64,000 nt of DNA, taken from assembly GCF_016892605.1 (NCBI RefSeq), contig NZ_JAFEMV010000004.1:124001-188000 (forward strand). The letters are read 5' to 3'. The notes under the pieces are model-generated. The model made no database searches and was not told the origin of the DNA. It saw only the letters and a program-made list of their open reading frames with translations. Made by a program: the position numbers and the translations under genes. Below, one piece after another: positions 51,796 to 61,833 of this stretch. This DNA is from Desemzia sp. RIT 804. GTDB taxonomy: Bacteria; Bacillota; Bacilli; Lactobacillales; Carnobacteriaceae. How positions within the stretch are numbered: the stretch's first letter is position 1; every line of letters starts with the position of its first letter.

Positions 51796-53550
51796 TTATT
51801 CTTCTGCCGCAAATTGAGCTTTATAAAGCTTCTTGTAATATCCGTCTTGCGCCAGTAATTCATCATGGCTGCCGATCTCTAAAATATTCCCTTGATCCAA
51901 CACTAGAATTTTATCGGCATTCCGAATTGTTGAAAGACGATGGGCGATCACAAAACTGGTTCGCCCTTCCATCATGTGTAAGAAAGCCGACTGGATTTTT
52001 TGCTCTGTTAACGTATCTACCGAACTGGTCGCTTCATCTAAGATCAGCATATCCGGTTCAGAAATCATGGTTCGAGCAATAGTCAGTAATTGGCGTTGAC
52101 CATCAGATATTTTGATCCCGCTGTCCCCAATACGTGTATTGAGCCCTTCAGGAAGACGTGCTACGTAATCATACATATAAGTCATTTTTAATGCATCGTA
52201 GATTTCTTCGTCCGTTGCGTCTTTGCGACCGTAACGCAAATTCGCACGTAAAGAGCCTTCAAAAAGCCACGTTTCTTGCAGTACCATCCCAAAACTTTGA
52301 CGCAAACTATCCCTCGTAATGTGACGAATATCGGTTCCATCAATTAAAATACTTCCTTTATCGACATCATAAAACCGCATCAATAAATTGATCAATGTTG
52401 ATTTTCCGGCTCCCGTTTTCCCTACAATGGCGATGGTTTCTCCAGGCTGGACTTCTAAATTAAAATCAGTAATCAAAGTTTGCCCTTCTTGATAAGCAAA
52501 GTCCACATCCCGAAAAGATACAGCCCCTTTGGCTTCAGTCAGTACACGAGCATTTTCTTCACTTGGTTCTTCGATCGGCTGTTGGATAATTTCATAAGCA
52601 CGGTCCAAACCGGCAAAAGCCAATTGAATTTGTGTGGTGATTCCGGAAATCTCGATAAAAGGTTTCGTAAATTGACTGGAATAGATCGTAAAACTGGAAA
52701 TGACTCCAATCGTGACACCATAATTGCCGTTTAAGGCCAACAATCCCCCAACTAAACCAACCGAAATATAGGCTAAGTGATCCACTACCCGTGAAAGAGG
52801 GTTCGTCAATGAAGAAGAAAATTGGGCTTTTTGCCCATCGACATACAAGCGCTGGTTAATTTCTTCAAATCTTTCTTGAGAAGCGCCTTCTTGTTGGAAA
52901 GCTTTCACTATTTTCTGGTTTCGAATGCGCTCATTAATAAAACCGGAAAGTTCTCCAGTGATTTTCTGCTGACTGCTGAAATTGTGTTGAGATGCCCTTG
53001 CTACTACCCACATAACGGTAAAGATAATCGGAGTGGCAACGAGCACAACAATGGTCAACAAGGGGCTCAAATACAACATGAACGCTAAGGCCAGCACCAA
53101 GGTCGAAACTCCTGAAAACAATTGGATAAAGACAGCAGAAATCGCAACTGAGACATTGTCCATGTCATTGGTAAACCGACTGACGATATTTCCATGCGCT
53201 GTTTGATCGTAATACCTTAGAGGAAGGCGGTTTAAATGTTCAAATGTATCCTTCCTGAGTTCTGCAACAGATCGATAAGCAATACGGTTCCCTAAAATCT
53301 GGATGACCCATTGGCTGACGACCGTCAAAAGTAAAATCCCTCCGAAAAGCGCTAAGATACGGAACAAACCAGTAAAATCTACTTGTCCTGCACCTATTAG
53401 GAGATCAACGGAGACACCAATATAATAGGTCATCAATACGACCGTCACACCGTTGGCAATGCCGAACAAACTAGCAGCGATCAGCTCTTTCGGATAAGCC
53501 TGCAGATAGGGCCAAAAATAACGGAAACCTTCGGAAGATAATTTTTTCAT
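51796..53550 (-). CDS. ABC exporter half-transporter, catalytic-site partner
   Basis: 584 aa. An ABC_membrane domain of six helices is followed by a nucleotide-binding domain with Walker A GKTGAGKSTL, a signature-like ISDGQRQLLTIAR and Walker B MLILDEATSSVD with the catalytic Glu. The signature has SDGQ where LSGGQ is usual. It pairs with the upstream half-transporter (1-bp gap), in the style of LmrCD, BmrCD or YheHI multidrug exporters. In these heterodimers one ATP site is weak, and the residue pattern here fits that arrangement. Confidence 0.9.
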   Translation of the reverse strand: MKKLSSEGFRYFWPYLQAYPKELIAASLFGIANGVTVVLMTYYIGVSVDLLIGAGQVDFTGLFRILALFGGILLLTVVSQWVIQILGNRIAYRSVAELRKDTFEHLNRLPLRYYDQTAHGNIVSRFTNDMDNVSVAISAVFIQLFSGVSTLVLALAFMLYLSPLLTIVVLVATPIIFTVMWVVARASQHNFSSQQKITGELSGFINERIRNQKIVKAFQQEGASQERFEEINQRLYVDGQKAQFSSSLTNPLSRVVDHLAYISVGLVGGLLALNGNYGVTIGVISSFTIYSSQFTKPFIEISGITTQIQLAFAGLDRAYEIIQQPIEEPSEENARVLTEAKGAVSFRDVDFAYQEGQTLITDFNLEVQPGETIAIVGKTGAGKSTLINLLMRFYDVDKGSILIDGTDIRHITRDSLRQSFGMVLQETWLFEGSLRANLRYGRKDATDEEIYDALKMTYMYDYVARLPEGLNTRIGDSGIKISDGQRQLLTIARTMISEPDMLILDEATSSVDTLTEQKIQSAFLHMMEGRTSFVIAHRLSTIRNADKILVLDQGNILEIGSHDELLAQDGYYKKLYKAQFAAEE

Positions 53551-53551
53551 C

Positions 53552-55267
53552 TTACTTCTCCTCCTGTGATGCGACTAATTCTTGATACTCCGATGATTTT
53601 TCTAGCAATTCTTCATGTGTTCCTTTAGCTAGTAATCGACCGCTATCCATCAATAAAATTTCCTCAGCTTTTTGCAAGGAACGGATTCTTTGTGAAATGA
53701 TCATTACCGTACAATCCAAGTCTCGCTTCAAAGCCTCCCGCAAATTCAAATCGGTTTGGTAATCTAAAGCAGACAAAGAATCATCCAGTATCAACAACCT
53801 TGGTTTAGCAATTAATGCTCTAGCAATGGTCAAACGTTGGCGTTGGCCGCCTGAAAAGTTTTTCCCATTTTCCATTACAAGAGAATCCAGTTGGTCAGGA
53901 AGATTCTTAACGAAATCGATGGCTTGAGCAGTCTCTAAAGCTTGCCAGCATTCTTCATCGCTTGCGTCACTTTTCCCCCATTGCAAGTTCTCTCGTATCG
54001 TTCCACTAAAAAGAACGGCCGTTTGTGGAACCATCGCTATTTTTTCGCGTAATTCTGTTAAATCCCACTCCTGGACATCCAACCCTAAAAATCGTACACT
54101 CCCACCACTGACATCGTAAAAGCGTGGGATTAGTTGGGTCAAGGTCGACTTTCCGCTCCCAGTAGGACCGGTTATACCGATCATCGTTTTATCAGAAACT
54201 GAAAAATTGATGTTCTTTAAAGATAAGCCAGCTTCTTTACTGTATCTGAAATCTACATCTCTAAATTCAACTAACGGAGAAGAGTTCTGATCAATAGCCT
54301 TCCCATCTTTTGGAGAGGATAAACTTGGTGTTGTGTCCAGCACTTCATTCACCCGTTGTGCAGAAGCAGCAGCACGGGTAAACACGATCACTAAATTGGA
54401 AACAACAATCAAAGCTAACAACATCTGATTCATATAATTAATAAGTGCTAAAACTTGTCCTTGTTGCAAAGACCCGTTATCTACGGAAAAACCGCCTAAG
54501 TACAACAGAATGATGACCCCAATATTCATGATCAAAGTCGTGCTAGGGGATAGAAGTGCAGAGACATTCGCTACTTTTTCATTTACTTGTGCTAAATCAT
54601 CCGTACTGCTTTCAAACTGTTTCGTATCACTTTTTGTTCTGGCAAAAGCACGAATCACCCGTACTCCGCTTAAGTTTTGAGTAACCAGTTCGTTTAAATT
54701 GTCCAAACGTTGTTGCACTTTTTTATATAGCGGCACTGTATAACGAATAATTAAAAACAACACTACACAGAAGATGGGCAATAATAGCAAATAAAGAAAA
54801 CCCAGCCTTACATCAATAATAAACGCCATTAAAACTGCACCCACACTTAAAAACGGCGCTCGAACCACTAAACGGATCAACATGGCTAAAGCCAGCTGCA
54901 ATTGATTGATGTCATTTGTCATCCGTGTAATTAAAGTATCTGTACCAAACTTATTCAGATCTTCATGCGATAATGTATTGATTTTCTTCATCAACTGATT
55001 CCGCAATTCCGTGCCGAACCCTTGCGAAGCAACCGAAGAAAAATACTGACAAATAAGCGCACATCCAGCACCAACTGCTGACATCAACACCATTAAACCC
55101 GCCATTTGCCAAATTTTCGTGATATTCCCTTGCGCAATCCCTTCATCAATCAACCGTGCCATCAATAAAGGTAATATTAATTCAAACACAGCTTCCAAAA
55201 ACTTAAAAAAAGGCCCTAAAATAACTTGCCGCTTATAACTCTTCACATAATGCAATAATCGTACCAT
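53552..55267 (-). CDS. ABC exporter half-transporter, degenerate-site partner
   Basis: 571 aa. Six membrane helices (residues about 15-310) precede an ATPase domain with Walker A GPTGSGKSTL, signature FSGGQRQRLTIARAL and Walker B LLILDDSLSALD. The second acidic residue is Asp where Glu is the normal catalytic base, and the last segment reads IISQRIRSL in place of the usual H-loop (Q for H). Both changes mark the non-hydrolysing site of heterodimeric exporters such as LmrC/BmrC. The first gene of a two-gene operon; probable drug, lipid or peptide exporter. Confidence 0.9.
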   Translation of the reverse strand: MVRLLHYVKSYKRQVILGPFFKFLEAVFELILPLLMARLIDEGIAQGNITKIWQMAGLMVLMSAVGAGCALICQYFSSVASQGFGTELRNQLMKKINTLSHEDLNKFGTDTLITRMTNDINQLQLALAMLIRLVVRAPFLSVGAVLMAFIIDVRLGFLYLLLLPIFCVVLFLIIRYTVPLYKKVQQRLDNLNELVTQNLSGVRVIRAFARTKSDTKQFESSTDDLAQVNEKVANVSALLSPSTTLIMNIGVIILLYLGGFSVDNGSLQQGQVLALINYMNQMLLALIVVSNLVIVFTRAAASAQRVNEVLDTTPSLSSPKDGKAIDQNSSPLVEFRDVDFRYSKEAGLSLKNINFSVSDKTMIGITGPTGSGKSTLTQLIPRFYDVSGGSVRFLGLDVQEWDLTELREKIAMVPQTAVLFSGTIRENLQWGKSDASDEECWQALETAQAIDFVKNLPDQLDSLVMENGKNFSGGQRQRLTIARALIAKPRLLILDDSLSALDYQTDLNLREALKRDLDCTVMIISQRIRSLQKAEEILLMDSGRLLAKGTHEELLEKSSEYQELVASQEEK

Positions 55268-55962
55268 TGATTCACTCCCTTTATTGCGATTACTATTTAT
55301 TATAGCCCAAAAAAAGCTGGATACAAATCTTAAAACACTGGAGCAACAGCAGTTTGATATTGCCGCACCTCCAAGATAGTTTATTCTCGTTTCCTATTTT
55401 ATCGCGATGGTGAAATCGAGATAATTTATTTCGTATAAGCTTTAGTTTTATAATGAAAAAAGTTTCTGCTGGTACTACTATACAAATGAAATATAGTCTA
55501 GTTATGAAATTTAGACTAAATAGTTTTAAGTACCTTTTTGAACATAAATTTAACAACTATACTGGGAGAATGTACCAAAAATACAACAATTCAAAAAAAA
55601 AAAACGAAAACTCCGGATTAAAAAACTGAGTCTCCGCTTTTTTCATTTCAAGAATGACCTTTTATTCCAGTCTCAAGAACTTATTTTTTATTCAAAAACG
55701 TTTTTTTCAAAGAACTATAAAAGTAGCAAACTATTTTAATTTTTAATTATTTCAAATTTCTTTAGTTTTAGATAGTTCCATACTCTTTCATAATTTATAG
55801 ATTTTTAGCAAAATATAGAATAGTTATACCACTGGTTTAATGTAAAAAAGAATTCAAATCAGCAGTTTCATTGATCATCTAGTATATAATTGACTTTAGT
55901 TATTTTCTTTACCTTTTGATATCCAACAAACTCATTAAATATTTCAATGCTACTACAACCTC
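55268..55962. other. AT-rich gap with one terminator
   Basis: I see no convincing gene in this 695-bp stretch. Short minus-strand frames lack sites and family text. The minus-strand hairpin GCGGAGACTC / GAGTTTTCG (about 55597-55637), followed by a long T-run, fits the end of the polysaccharide operon to the right. The ABC exporter promoter should lie near 55.3 kb. Confidence 0.5.
55597..55637 (-). terminator. Probable terminator of the polysaccharide operon
   Basis: In minus-strand RNA AAAAGCGGAGACTC pairs with GAGTTTTCGTTTT (two G-U pairs), followed by a run of at least eight T. Confidence 0.65.
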
Positions 55963-56406
55963 TTATATTTTGTCTAAAATATTTCTTGCTATATAGGATC
56001 CATCTTTTAAGTAACTATCCTGTATTAGCCATTTGCTGTTACTGTCATCTTTTATTATGATGTACTCATTCCTATGGATGCCTATTCCATAAATTTCAAT
56101 TGCAACTAAAATAATTATACACAATAAAATTACTAGAAAAATGAATCTCAAAATAAAAGAAGCATCATTATTGAATACGATAAACAAAAAAGCTACAACA
56201 ATAACACCAATTGCTATCCTTGATCTTCCAACGTACTCATAAGATTTTAAATCAAATTTTAATCTTGAAGTATGGTCTCCGCGTTTGCTTTTTATAAATC
56301 GAGTACATGCCATTAAATAATAAACAATGTAATCATTTAGTATCAGTAGCGCCCCAATTAAAGCTATAAAACCTGTTGCTATAGTAATCAAATAAGCACT
56401 ATTCAA
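55963..56406 (-). CDS. Hypothetical membrane protein
   Basis: About 147 aa with three predicted helices (AYLITIATGFIALIGALLIL; IAIGVIVVAFLFIVF; FIFLVILLCIIILVAI). A basic loop (CTRFIKSKRGDHTSR) lies after the first helix and there is a soluble tail of about 35 residues. The start is TTG 56406 with GGGAGG 7 nt upstream; the frame is open to 56436. It follows the decayed kinase and nucleotidyltransferase genes. It resembles no family I know. Low GC content fits the polysaccharide locus. Confidence 0.5.
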   Translation of the reverse strand: MNSAYLITIATGFIALIGALLILNDYIVYYLMACTRFIKSKRGDHTSRLKFDLKSYEYVGRSRIAIGVIVVAFLFIVFNNDASFILRFIFLVILLCIIILVAIEIYGIGIHRNEYIIIKDDSNSKWLIQDSYLKDGSYIARNILDKI

Positions 56407-56456
56407 GGCAAAACCTCCCTTTCTCAACAAAACCATTTACAGAACGTATTTCTTAT

Positions 56457-56612
56457 CTACTTTATAAATAAGCATTTTACTTTCTGGTAGCTTTCAAGCA
56501 TCCCAATATCATACAATTTGCCACCAAATAAATAAGCATGAATAGCTTTTTTTCCATTTAGATAGGAACGAAGTGCCTAGGAGCATCTGGTTCATTTCCT
56601 TCTTCAAGATAT
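56457..56612 (-). pseudogene. C-terminal remnant of a sugar nucleotidyltransferase
   Basis: The minus strand reads YLEEGNEPDAPRHFVPI, stop, then in the next frame NGKKAIHAYLFGGKLYDIGM, then LESYQKVK. DAPGHFIP, HAYLFDGKWYDIG and ESYEKVK are the usual closing motifs of glucose-1-P-type nucleotidyltransferases. The frame is broken and the N-terminal catalytic part (GGxGTRL) is missing. Confidence 0.7.
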
Positions 56613-56644
56613 TATTTAAATAATGGCAACGTATCTATTAGCCC

Positions 56645-57225
56645 TTTTTTGAATCATCTCATATTCATTCGTTTTACAATCCATGACCATTAATTGATTA
56701 TTCATATTCAAATGTCCGCTAATTGATATACAATGTCATTCTTCAAACCGATAAATTGAGTTTCTACTCAGTGTCTGTATTAATTAAATCTAGCTTAGAT
56801 ACTTCAATATCATTTACATCGCACAACACCATTAAATAAGCTGTAGTGACTGCTACTGAAGAACTTAGCACGTCAGTCGGTAGTTCACTGCTAACTATAC
56901 CAATTAATCCTTTTTCCAAACATAATCTGGTTGCAAGGCTAATACTGCGCCACGAATGTAATCCCCCAAAATCCAGATATATAGTCAGGTTCATTACTAA
57001 TGTGAAATACTCTTTGTCTGCTAAATTCAAACTTTGAATACATATATACCCATTATTTGTTAGCGAATAAATCATATCCAGGCTAAAATCTAATGTCATT
57101 CCTGTAACTCAGCAACCTTAATGATCAAAGTGGGCTCCTACTGGATAAATACAAAGAGGAGAACGTACAGCACGAATATCAGTGTAATTATAAATTTCTT
57201 TAGACTTATCTATTAATGATTTCAA
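56645..57225 (-). pseudogene. Decayed GHMP kinase (galactokinase-like)
   Basis: The TTG start (57225) has GGAG upstream and reads LKSLIDKSKEIYNYTDIRAV, then RSPLCIYPVGAHFDH, stop: the N-terminal GHMP kinase motif. Further on come IRGAVLALQPDYV, then in another frame GLIGIVSSELPTDVLSSSVAV (normal form ELP-GGLSSSAAV), then QFIGLKNDIVYQ and NQLMVMDCKTNEYEM. At least three frame changes and stops, and a damaged ATP loop, show it is dead. It follows the UDP-glucuronate 4-epimerase gene by 24 bp, so was once in that operon. Confidence 0.8.
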
Positions 57226-57248
57226 TTTGCTTTCTCCATTTCTTCGTA

Positions 57249-58265
57249 TTATTTTTTATTATAATATTCTACATACCAATCAGTGAATTGTTGTAAGCCG
57301 TCTTGAATAGAAGTTTCTGGTTTAAAGCCAATTGCTTCTTGTAACTTGTCAGTAGAAGCATAAGTTGCTGGCACATCTCCAGCTTTAATAGGTTCGTAAA
57401 TTTTTTCAAATTCTACTTCTCTTCCTAAAGAATTACTTAAAGCCTGTTCTAAATTGTTAATAAATACCATTAATTTTTCAGGATTGTTATTTCCAATATT
57501 AAAAACAGTATGTGGTGCTTTTTCTGATGTTTTTACTGGAGGATTATCTAACAGTCCTTTAATTCCCGTTACAATATCATCGATGTATGTGAAATCACGA
57601 TATAAATCATTAGCAAAATTACCATTATTATAGATACGGATAGATTCATTATTAAAGTACTTATCTGTAAAACCAAAATATGCCATATCCGGTCTTCCCA
57701 TTGGTCCATATACTGTAAAAAAACGTAAACCTGTTGCTGGTATATTATATAAATGACTATATGTATGTGCCATTAATTCATTAGACTTTTTAGTAGCAGC
57801 GTATAAAGATACAGGATTATCTACAAAGTCAGTTTCTTCAAACGGAACCTTTTTATTGGACCCATATACTGAACTAGAAGAAGCATATAATAGGTGCTCT
57901 ACTGGGAAATGTCTACATGCCTCTAGAATATTAAAGAATCCAATCACATTACTTTGTATGTAAATATCTGGATTCTCAATAGAATAACGAACCCCTGCTT
58001 GAGCAGCTAAATTGATAACAATATTAGGCTTATATTCTTCAAAAACTCCTTCTAATTTTTTCTTATCCGATATATCCATTTTAATAAAAGTGAATGTTTC
58101 CTTATCTTTTATTTTATCTAATCGATGATGTTTCAAGTTAACATCATAATAGTCATTAATATTATCAATACCAACAATTTGATACCCTTCATTGAGTAAT
58201 CTTTCAGAGAGATGAAACCCAATAAAACCACCTACACCTGTTACTAATACCTTTTTTGAATTCAT
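57249..58265 (-). CDS. UDP-glucuronate 4-epimerase (CapI-like)
   Basis: 338 aa, extended short-chain dehydrogenase. The NAD loop GVGGFIGFHLSERLL, active-site serine segment YASSSSVYGSNKKVPF, catalytic YAATKKSNE (Tyr-x-x-x-Lys) and RFFTVYGPMGRPDM are present. These match CapI/WcvA/LspL-type epimerases that turn UDP-GlcA into UDP-GalA for capsule. GGAGAG precedes the ATG. It follows rmlD by 43 bp and precedes the dead GHMP kinase. Confidence 0.88.
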   Translation of the reverse strand: MNSKKVLVTGVGGFIGFHLSERLLNEGYQIVGIDNINDYYDVNLKHHRLDKIKDKETFTFIKMDISDKKKLEGVFEEYKPNIVINLAAQAGVRYSIENPDIYIQSNVIGFFNILEACRHFPVEHLLYASSSSVYGSNKKVPFEETDFVDNPVSLYAATKKSNELMAHTYSHLYNIPATGLRFFTVYGPMGRPDMAYFGFTDKYFNNESIRIYNNGNFANDLYRDFTYIDDIVTGIKGLLDNPPVKTSEKAPHTVFNIGNNNPEKLMVFINNLEQALSNSLGREVEFEKIYEPIKAGDVPATYASTDKLQEAIGFKPETSIQDGLQQFTDWYVEYYNKK

Positions 58266-58308
58266 TGCTTTCTCTCCATACTTTTAAATAGATTTTTATT
58301 ATAAGAGC

Positions 58309-59142
58309 TTATAAATTTTCTTTGAATCTAAGCAGTGCTTCTTTCCATGTAGGAATATCAAATCCAGTAGCTCTTGCTTTAGATAAGTCCATAATAGAAT
58401 GTTTAGGGCGATATGCTTTTTGTGGGTATTCTTCAGAAGTAACAGGAGCTACTTCTACTGCCTCACCTTTTAGGATCTCTTTGGCAAACTCATACCACGA
58501 ACAATGTCCGCCATTGGATAAATGATAAAGTCCATACTCTTGATGAGTGGTGGTTAGATGAAGCATAAATTCCGCCAGAGTACGTGTCCATGTTGGGCGA
58601 CCAATCTGATCACTCACTACCGTCAATCGAGGATGTGTTTGAGCCAGGCGCTGCATCGTAAAGACAAAATTGTTCCCGAATTCTCCAAAGACCCAAGACG
58701 TTCGAACAATGTACGCTTTGCTAGAGATCTCTTGAACACTTTTTTCCCCAGCTAATTTAGCACGCCCGTATTCGTTTTGAGGATTAGTTGGCGCATCAAC
58801 GGTATACTCATCTTCATTCGTACCGTCAAACACATAATCGGTACTGATGTAAACCAGTTCTGCTCCCACAGCTTCTGCTGCTTCTGCGATGTTTTGTGTT
58901 CCTGTAGTGTTGACTAATTGATTCTGTTCTTTACCTTCGTCTTCTGCTGCATCTACTGCCGTATAAGCTGCACAATGGTAAACAACAGATGGTTTAATAT
59001 CTGAGAATACTTGTTGAACGGCTGATTTATCGGTAATGTCTAAGTCTTTAGAGCCTGCGGCCACATAAGCCAATTCTTTTTCAGCTAATAGTTTTTTCAA
59101 TTCCGAACCTAATTGGCCGTTTGCACCGGTAATTAAAATCAT
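58309..59142 (-). CDS. rmlD: dTDP-4-dehydrorhamnose reductase
   Basis: About 277 aa. The NADPH loop ILITGANGQLGSELKKLL, VYHCAAYTAVDAAEDE, catalytic YVFDGTNE and YGRAKLAGEK (Tyr-x-x-x-Lys), and VRTSWVFGEFGNNFV are typical of RfbD/RmlD. It makes the last step to dTDP-L-rhamnose. ATG 59142 follows GGAGGG; the longer frame to 59178 runs into a terminator-like hairpin. It is set apart from rmlB by the hairpin at 59161-59190. Confidence 0.95.
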   Translation of the reverse strand: MILITGANGQLGSELKKLLAEKELAYVAAGSKDLDITDKSAVQQVFSDIKPSVVYHCAAYTAVDAAEDEGKEQNQLVNTTGTQNIAEAAEAVGAELVYISTDYVFDGTNEDEYTVDAPTNPQNEYGRAKLAGEKSVQEISSKAYIVRTSWVFGEFGNNFVFTMQRLAQTHPRLTVVSDQIGRPTWTRTLAEFMLHLTTTHQEYGLYHLSNGGHCSWYEFAKEILKGEAVEVAPVTSEEYPQKAYRPKHSIMDLSKARATGFDIPTWKEALLRFKENL

Positions 59143-59160
59143 AGGATGCCCTCCTCTATG

Positions 59161-59190
59161 AAAAAAGATAGGAAACATCCTATCTTTTTT
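59161..59190. terminator. Terminator-like hairpin between rmlB and rmlD
   Basis: AAAAAAGATAGGA and TCCTATCTTTTTT form a perfect 13-bp stem (4-nt loop), with the final T-run within the stem on both strands. It lies 18 bp upstream of rmlD and would lower rmlD, epimerase and downstream expression relative to rmlACB. Confidence 0.75.
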
Positions 59191-59207
59191 ATCTTTTTTT
59201 GATTGGG

Positions 59208-60248
<1,041 letters not shown>

Positions 60249-60255
60249 CTAGTTA

Positions 60256-60837
60256 TTATATTTCACCATACACAAATGGATTTTCTGCTTCGAATTCCTT
60301 TAGGGTAGGGTGTTGTGAGTCTTTTTCAGATGTGATCGCTTTATCGATAGCGATCGGCCAATCGATACCCAATGCTGGGTCGTCAAAAGCAATTCCACCG
60401 TCGGCTTCTGCATTGTAGTAGTTATCGCATTTGTATAAGAAGTTGACGTCTGGCGTCAATGTCACAAAACCATGCCCAAATCCTTTAGGGACCAGCAATT
60501 GACGGTGATTGTATTCCGATAACACATATCCTTCCCATTGACCATATGTCGGACTCCCTTTACGGATATCCACGATCACATCCAAGACGACTCCCGTCAC
60601 GACACGTATGAGTTTGGTTTGAGCAGCTGCGCCTTTTTGAAAATGCAACCCACGCAAAACCCCTGGCTGTGTCGATAAAGAATGATTGTCTTGAACAAAA
60701 TTGAAGTCAATGCCTGCGGCTTTAAATTCTTCATCTGAATAACTTTCCGTAAAAAAACCTCGGTGATCGCCAAAAACAGCTGGTTCAATCAATTTAACAT
60801 CTGTTAATTTAGTCTCTGTTACTTTGATTTTACTCAT
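60256..60837 (-). CDS. rmlC: dTDP-4-dehydrorhamnose 3,5-epimerase
   Basis: 193 aa cupin with DHRGFFTES, FVQDNHSLSTQPGVLRGLHFQ (His and Arg of the active site), VLDVIVDIRKGSPTYG and VPKGFGHGFVTL. It epimerises C3 and C5 of the keto-sugar. The start overlaps the rmlA stop by one base (TAATG). Confidence 0.96.
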   Translation of the reverse strand: MSKIKVTETKLTDVKLIEPAVFGDHRGFFTESYSDEEFKAAGIDFNFVQDNHSLSTQPGVLRGLHFQKGAAAQTKLIRVVTGVVLDVIVDIRKGSPTYGQWEGYVLSEYNHRQLLVPKGFGHGFVTLTPDVNFLYKCDNYYNAEADGGIAFDDPALGIDWPIAIDKAITSEKDSQHPTLKEFEAENPFVYGEI

Positions 60838-61709
60838 TATTGCACCTCCGTTGCTAAACGCAACATATATTGACCGTATTCATTTTTCTTTAATGGCTGT
60901 GCTAAGTCAATCAATTGTTCACGAGTAATGTAACCCATGCGGTAAGAAATTTCTTCTAAACAAGCGACTTTTAAGTTTTGGCGTTTTTCGATCGTTTCAA
61001 TAAACGTTCCAGCTTCTAGTAGTGATTCATGAGTTCCAGTATCCAACCAAGCATACCCGCGTCCCATGACTTCAACTTCTAATGCACCAGCTTCTAAATA
61101 AGCTTTATTGACATCCGTAATTTCTAACTCTCCACGCTCTGAAGGTTGAATGCTTTTAGCGATCTCAACGACCTGATTGTCATAGAAATACAGTCCAGTG
61201 ACAGCATAATTTGATTTGGGCTGTGCGGGTTTTTCCTCAATCGAGATAGCTTTCATTTGGTCATCAAATTCCACAACACCAAAACGTTCAGGATCATTGA
61301 CATGGTAACCGAAAACGGTAGCTCCAGTTTCTTTACTAGCAGAACGTTGTAGCATCTTAGATAAGCCGCCACCATAATAAATATTGTCCCCTAAGATAAG
61401 ACAAACTGAATCATTCCCGATAAAGTCTTCTCCTAGAATGAAAGCTTCTGCTAAACCATTTGGGGTTTCTTGAACTTTGTACTCTAAGTTCAAGCCAAGT
61501 TCATGCCCGTCTCCAAATAATTGTTCAAACCGGGGAGTATCTTCTGGTGTTGATATGATTAAGATATCTTTAATACCAGCCAGCATTAAAGTTGACATCG
61601 GATAGTAAATCATTGGTTTATCATAAATCGGCATTAATTGTTTGGATGTTGCTTTTGTGAGTGGATATAATCGCGTGCCACTCCCACCGGCTAAAATAAT
61701 TCCCTTCAT
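60837..61709 (-). CDS. rmlA: Glucose-1-phosphate thymidylyltransferase
   Basis: About 290 aa. [22 protein letters not shown] is the nucleotide-binding start, followed by [24 protein letters not shown] and [20 protein letters not shown]. It makes dTDP-glucose. ATG 61709 follows AAGGAG by 7 nt; the longer frame to 61751 has no site. It heads the rmlACBD operon. Confidence 0.96.
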   Translation of the reverse strand: MKGIILAGGSGTRLYPLTKATSKQLMPIYDKPMIYYPMSTLMLAGIKDILIISTPEDTPRFEQLFGDGHELGLNLEYKVQETPNGLAEAFILGEDFIGNDSVCLILGDNIYYGGGLSKMLQRSASKETGATVFGYHVNDPERFGVVEFDDQMKAISIEEKPAQPKSNYAVTGLYFYDNQVVEIAKSIQPSERGELEITDVNKAYLEAGALEVEVMGRGYAWLDTGTHESLLEAGTFIETIEKRQNLKVACLEEISYRMGYITREQLIDLAQPLKKNEYGQYMLRLATEVQ

Positions 61710-61833
61710 AAAAAAACTCCTTCTTAATGAAATTTTTAATTGATATAACATTTTTCACTTCTAACCATCGTAAACTTTATCTATAAGTAAGCCCAATGAA
61801 AAATTAATTTAGTTCTTTTATTTTAAACTAAGC

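Noticed and set aside
55293-55556. 87-codon minus-strand frame
   Set aside because: There is no site, it overlaps the exporter promoter region, and the composition is AT-driven.
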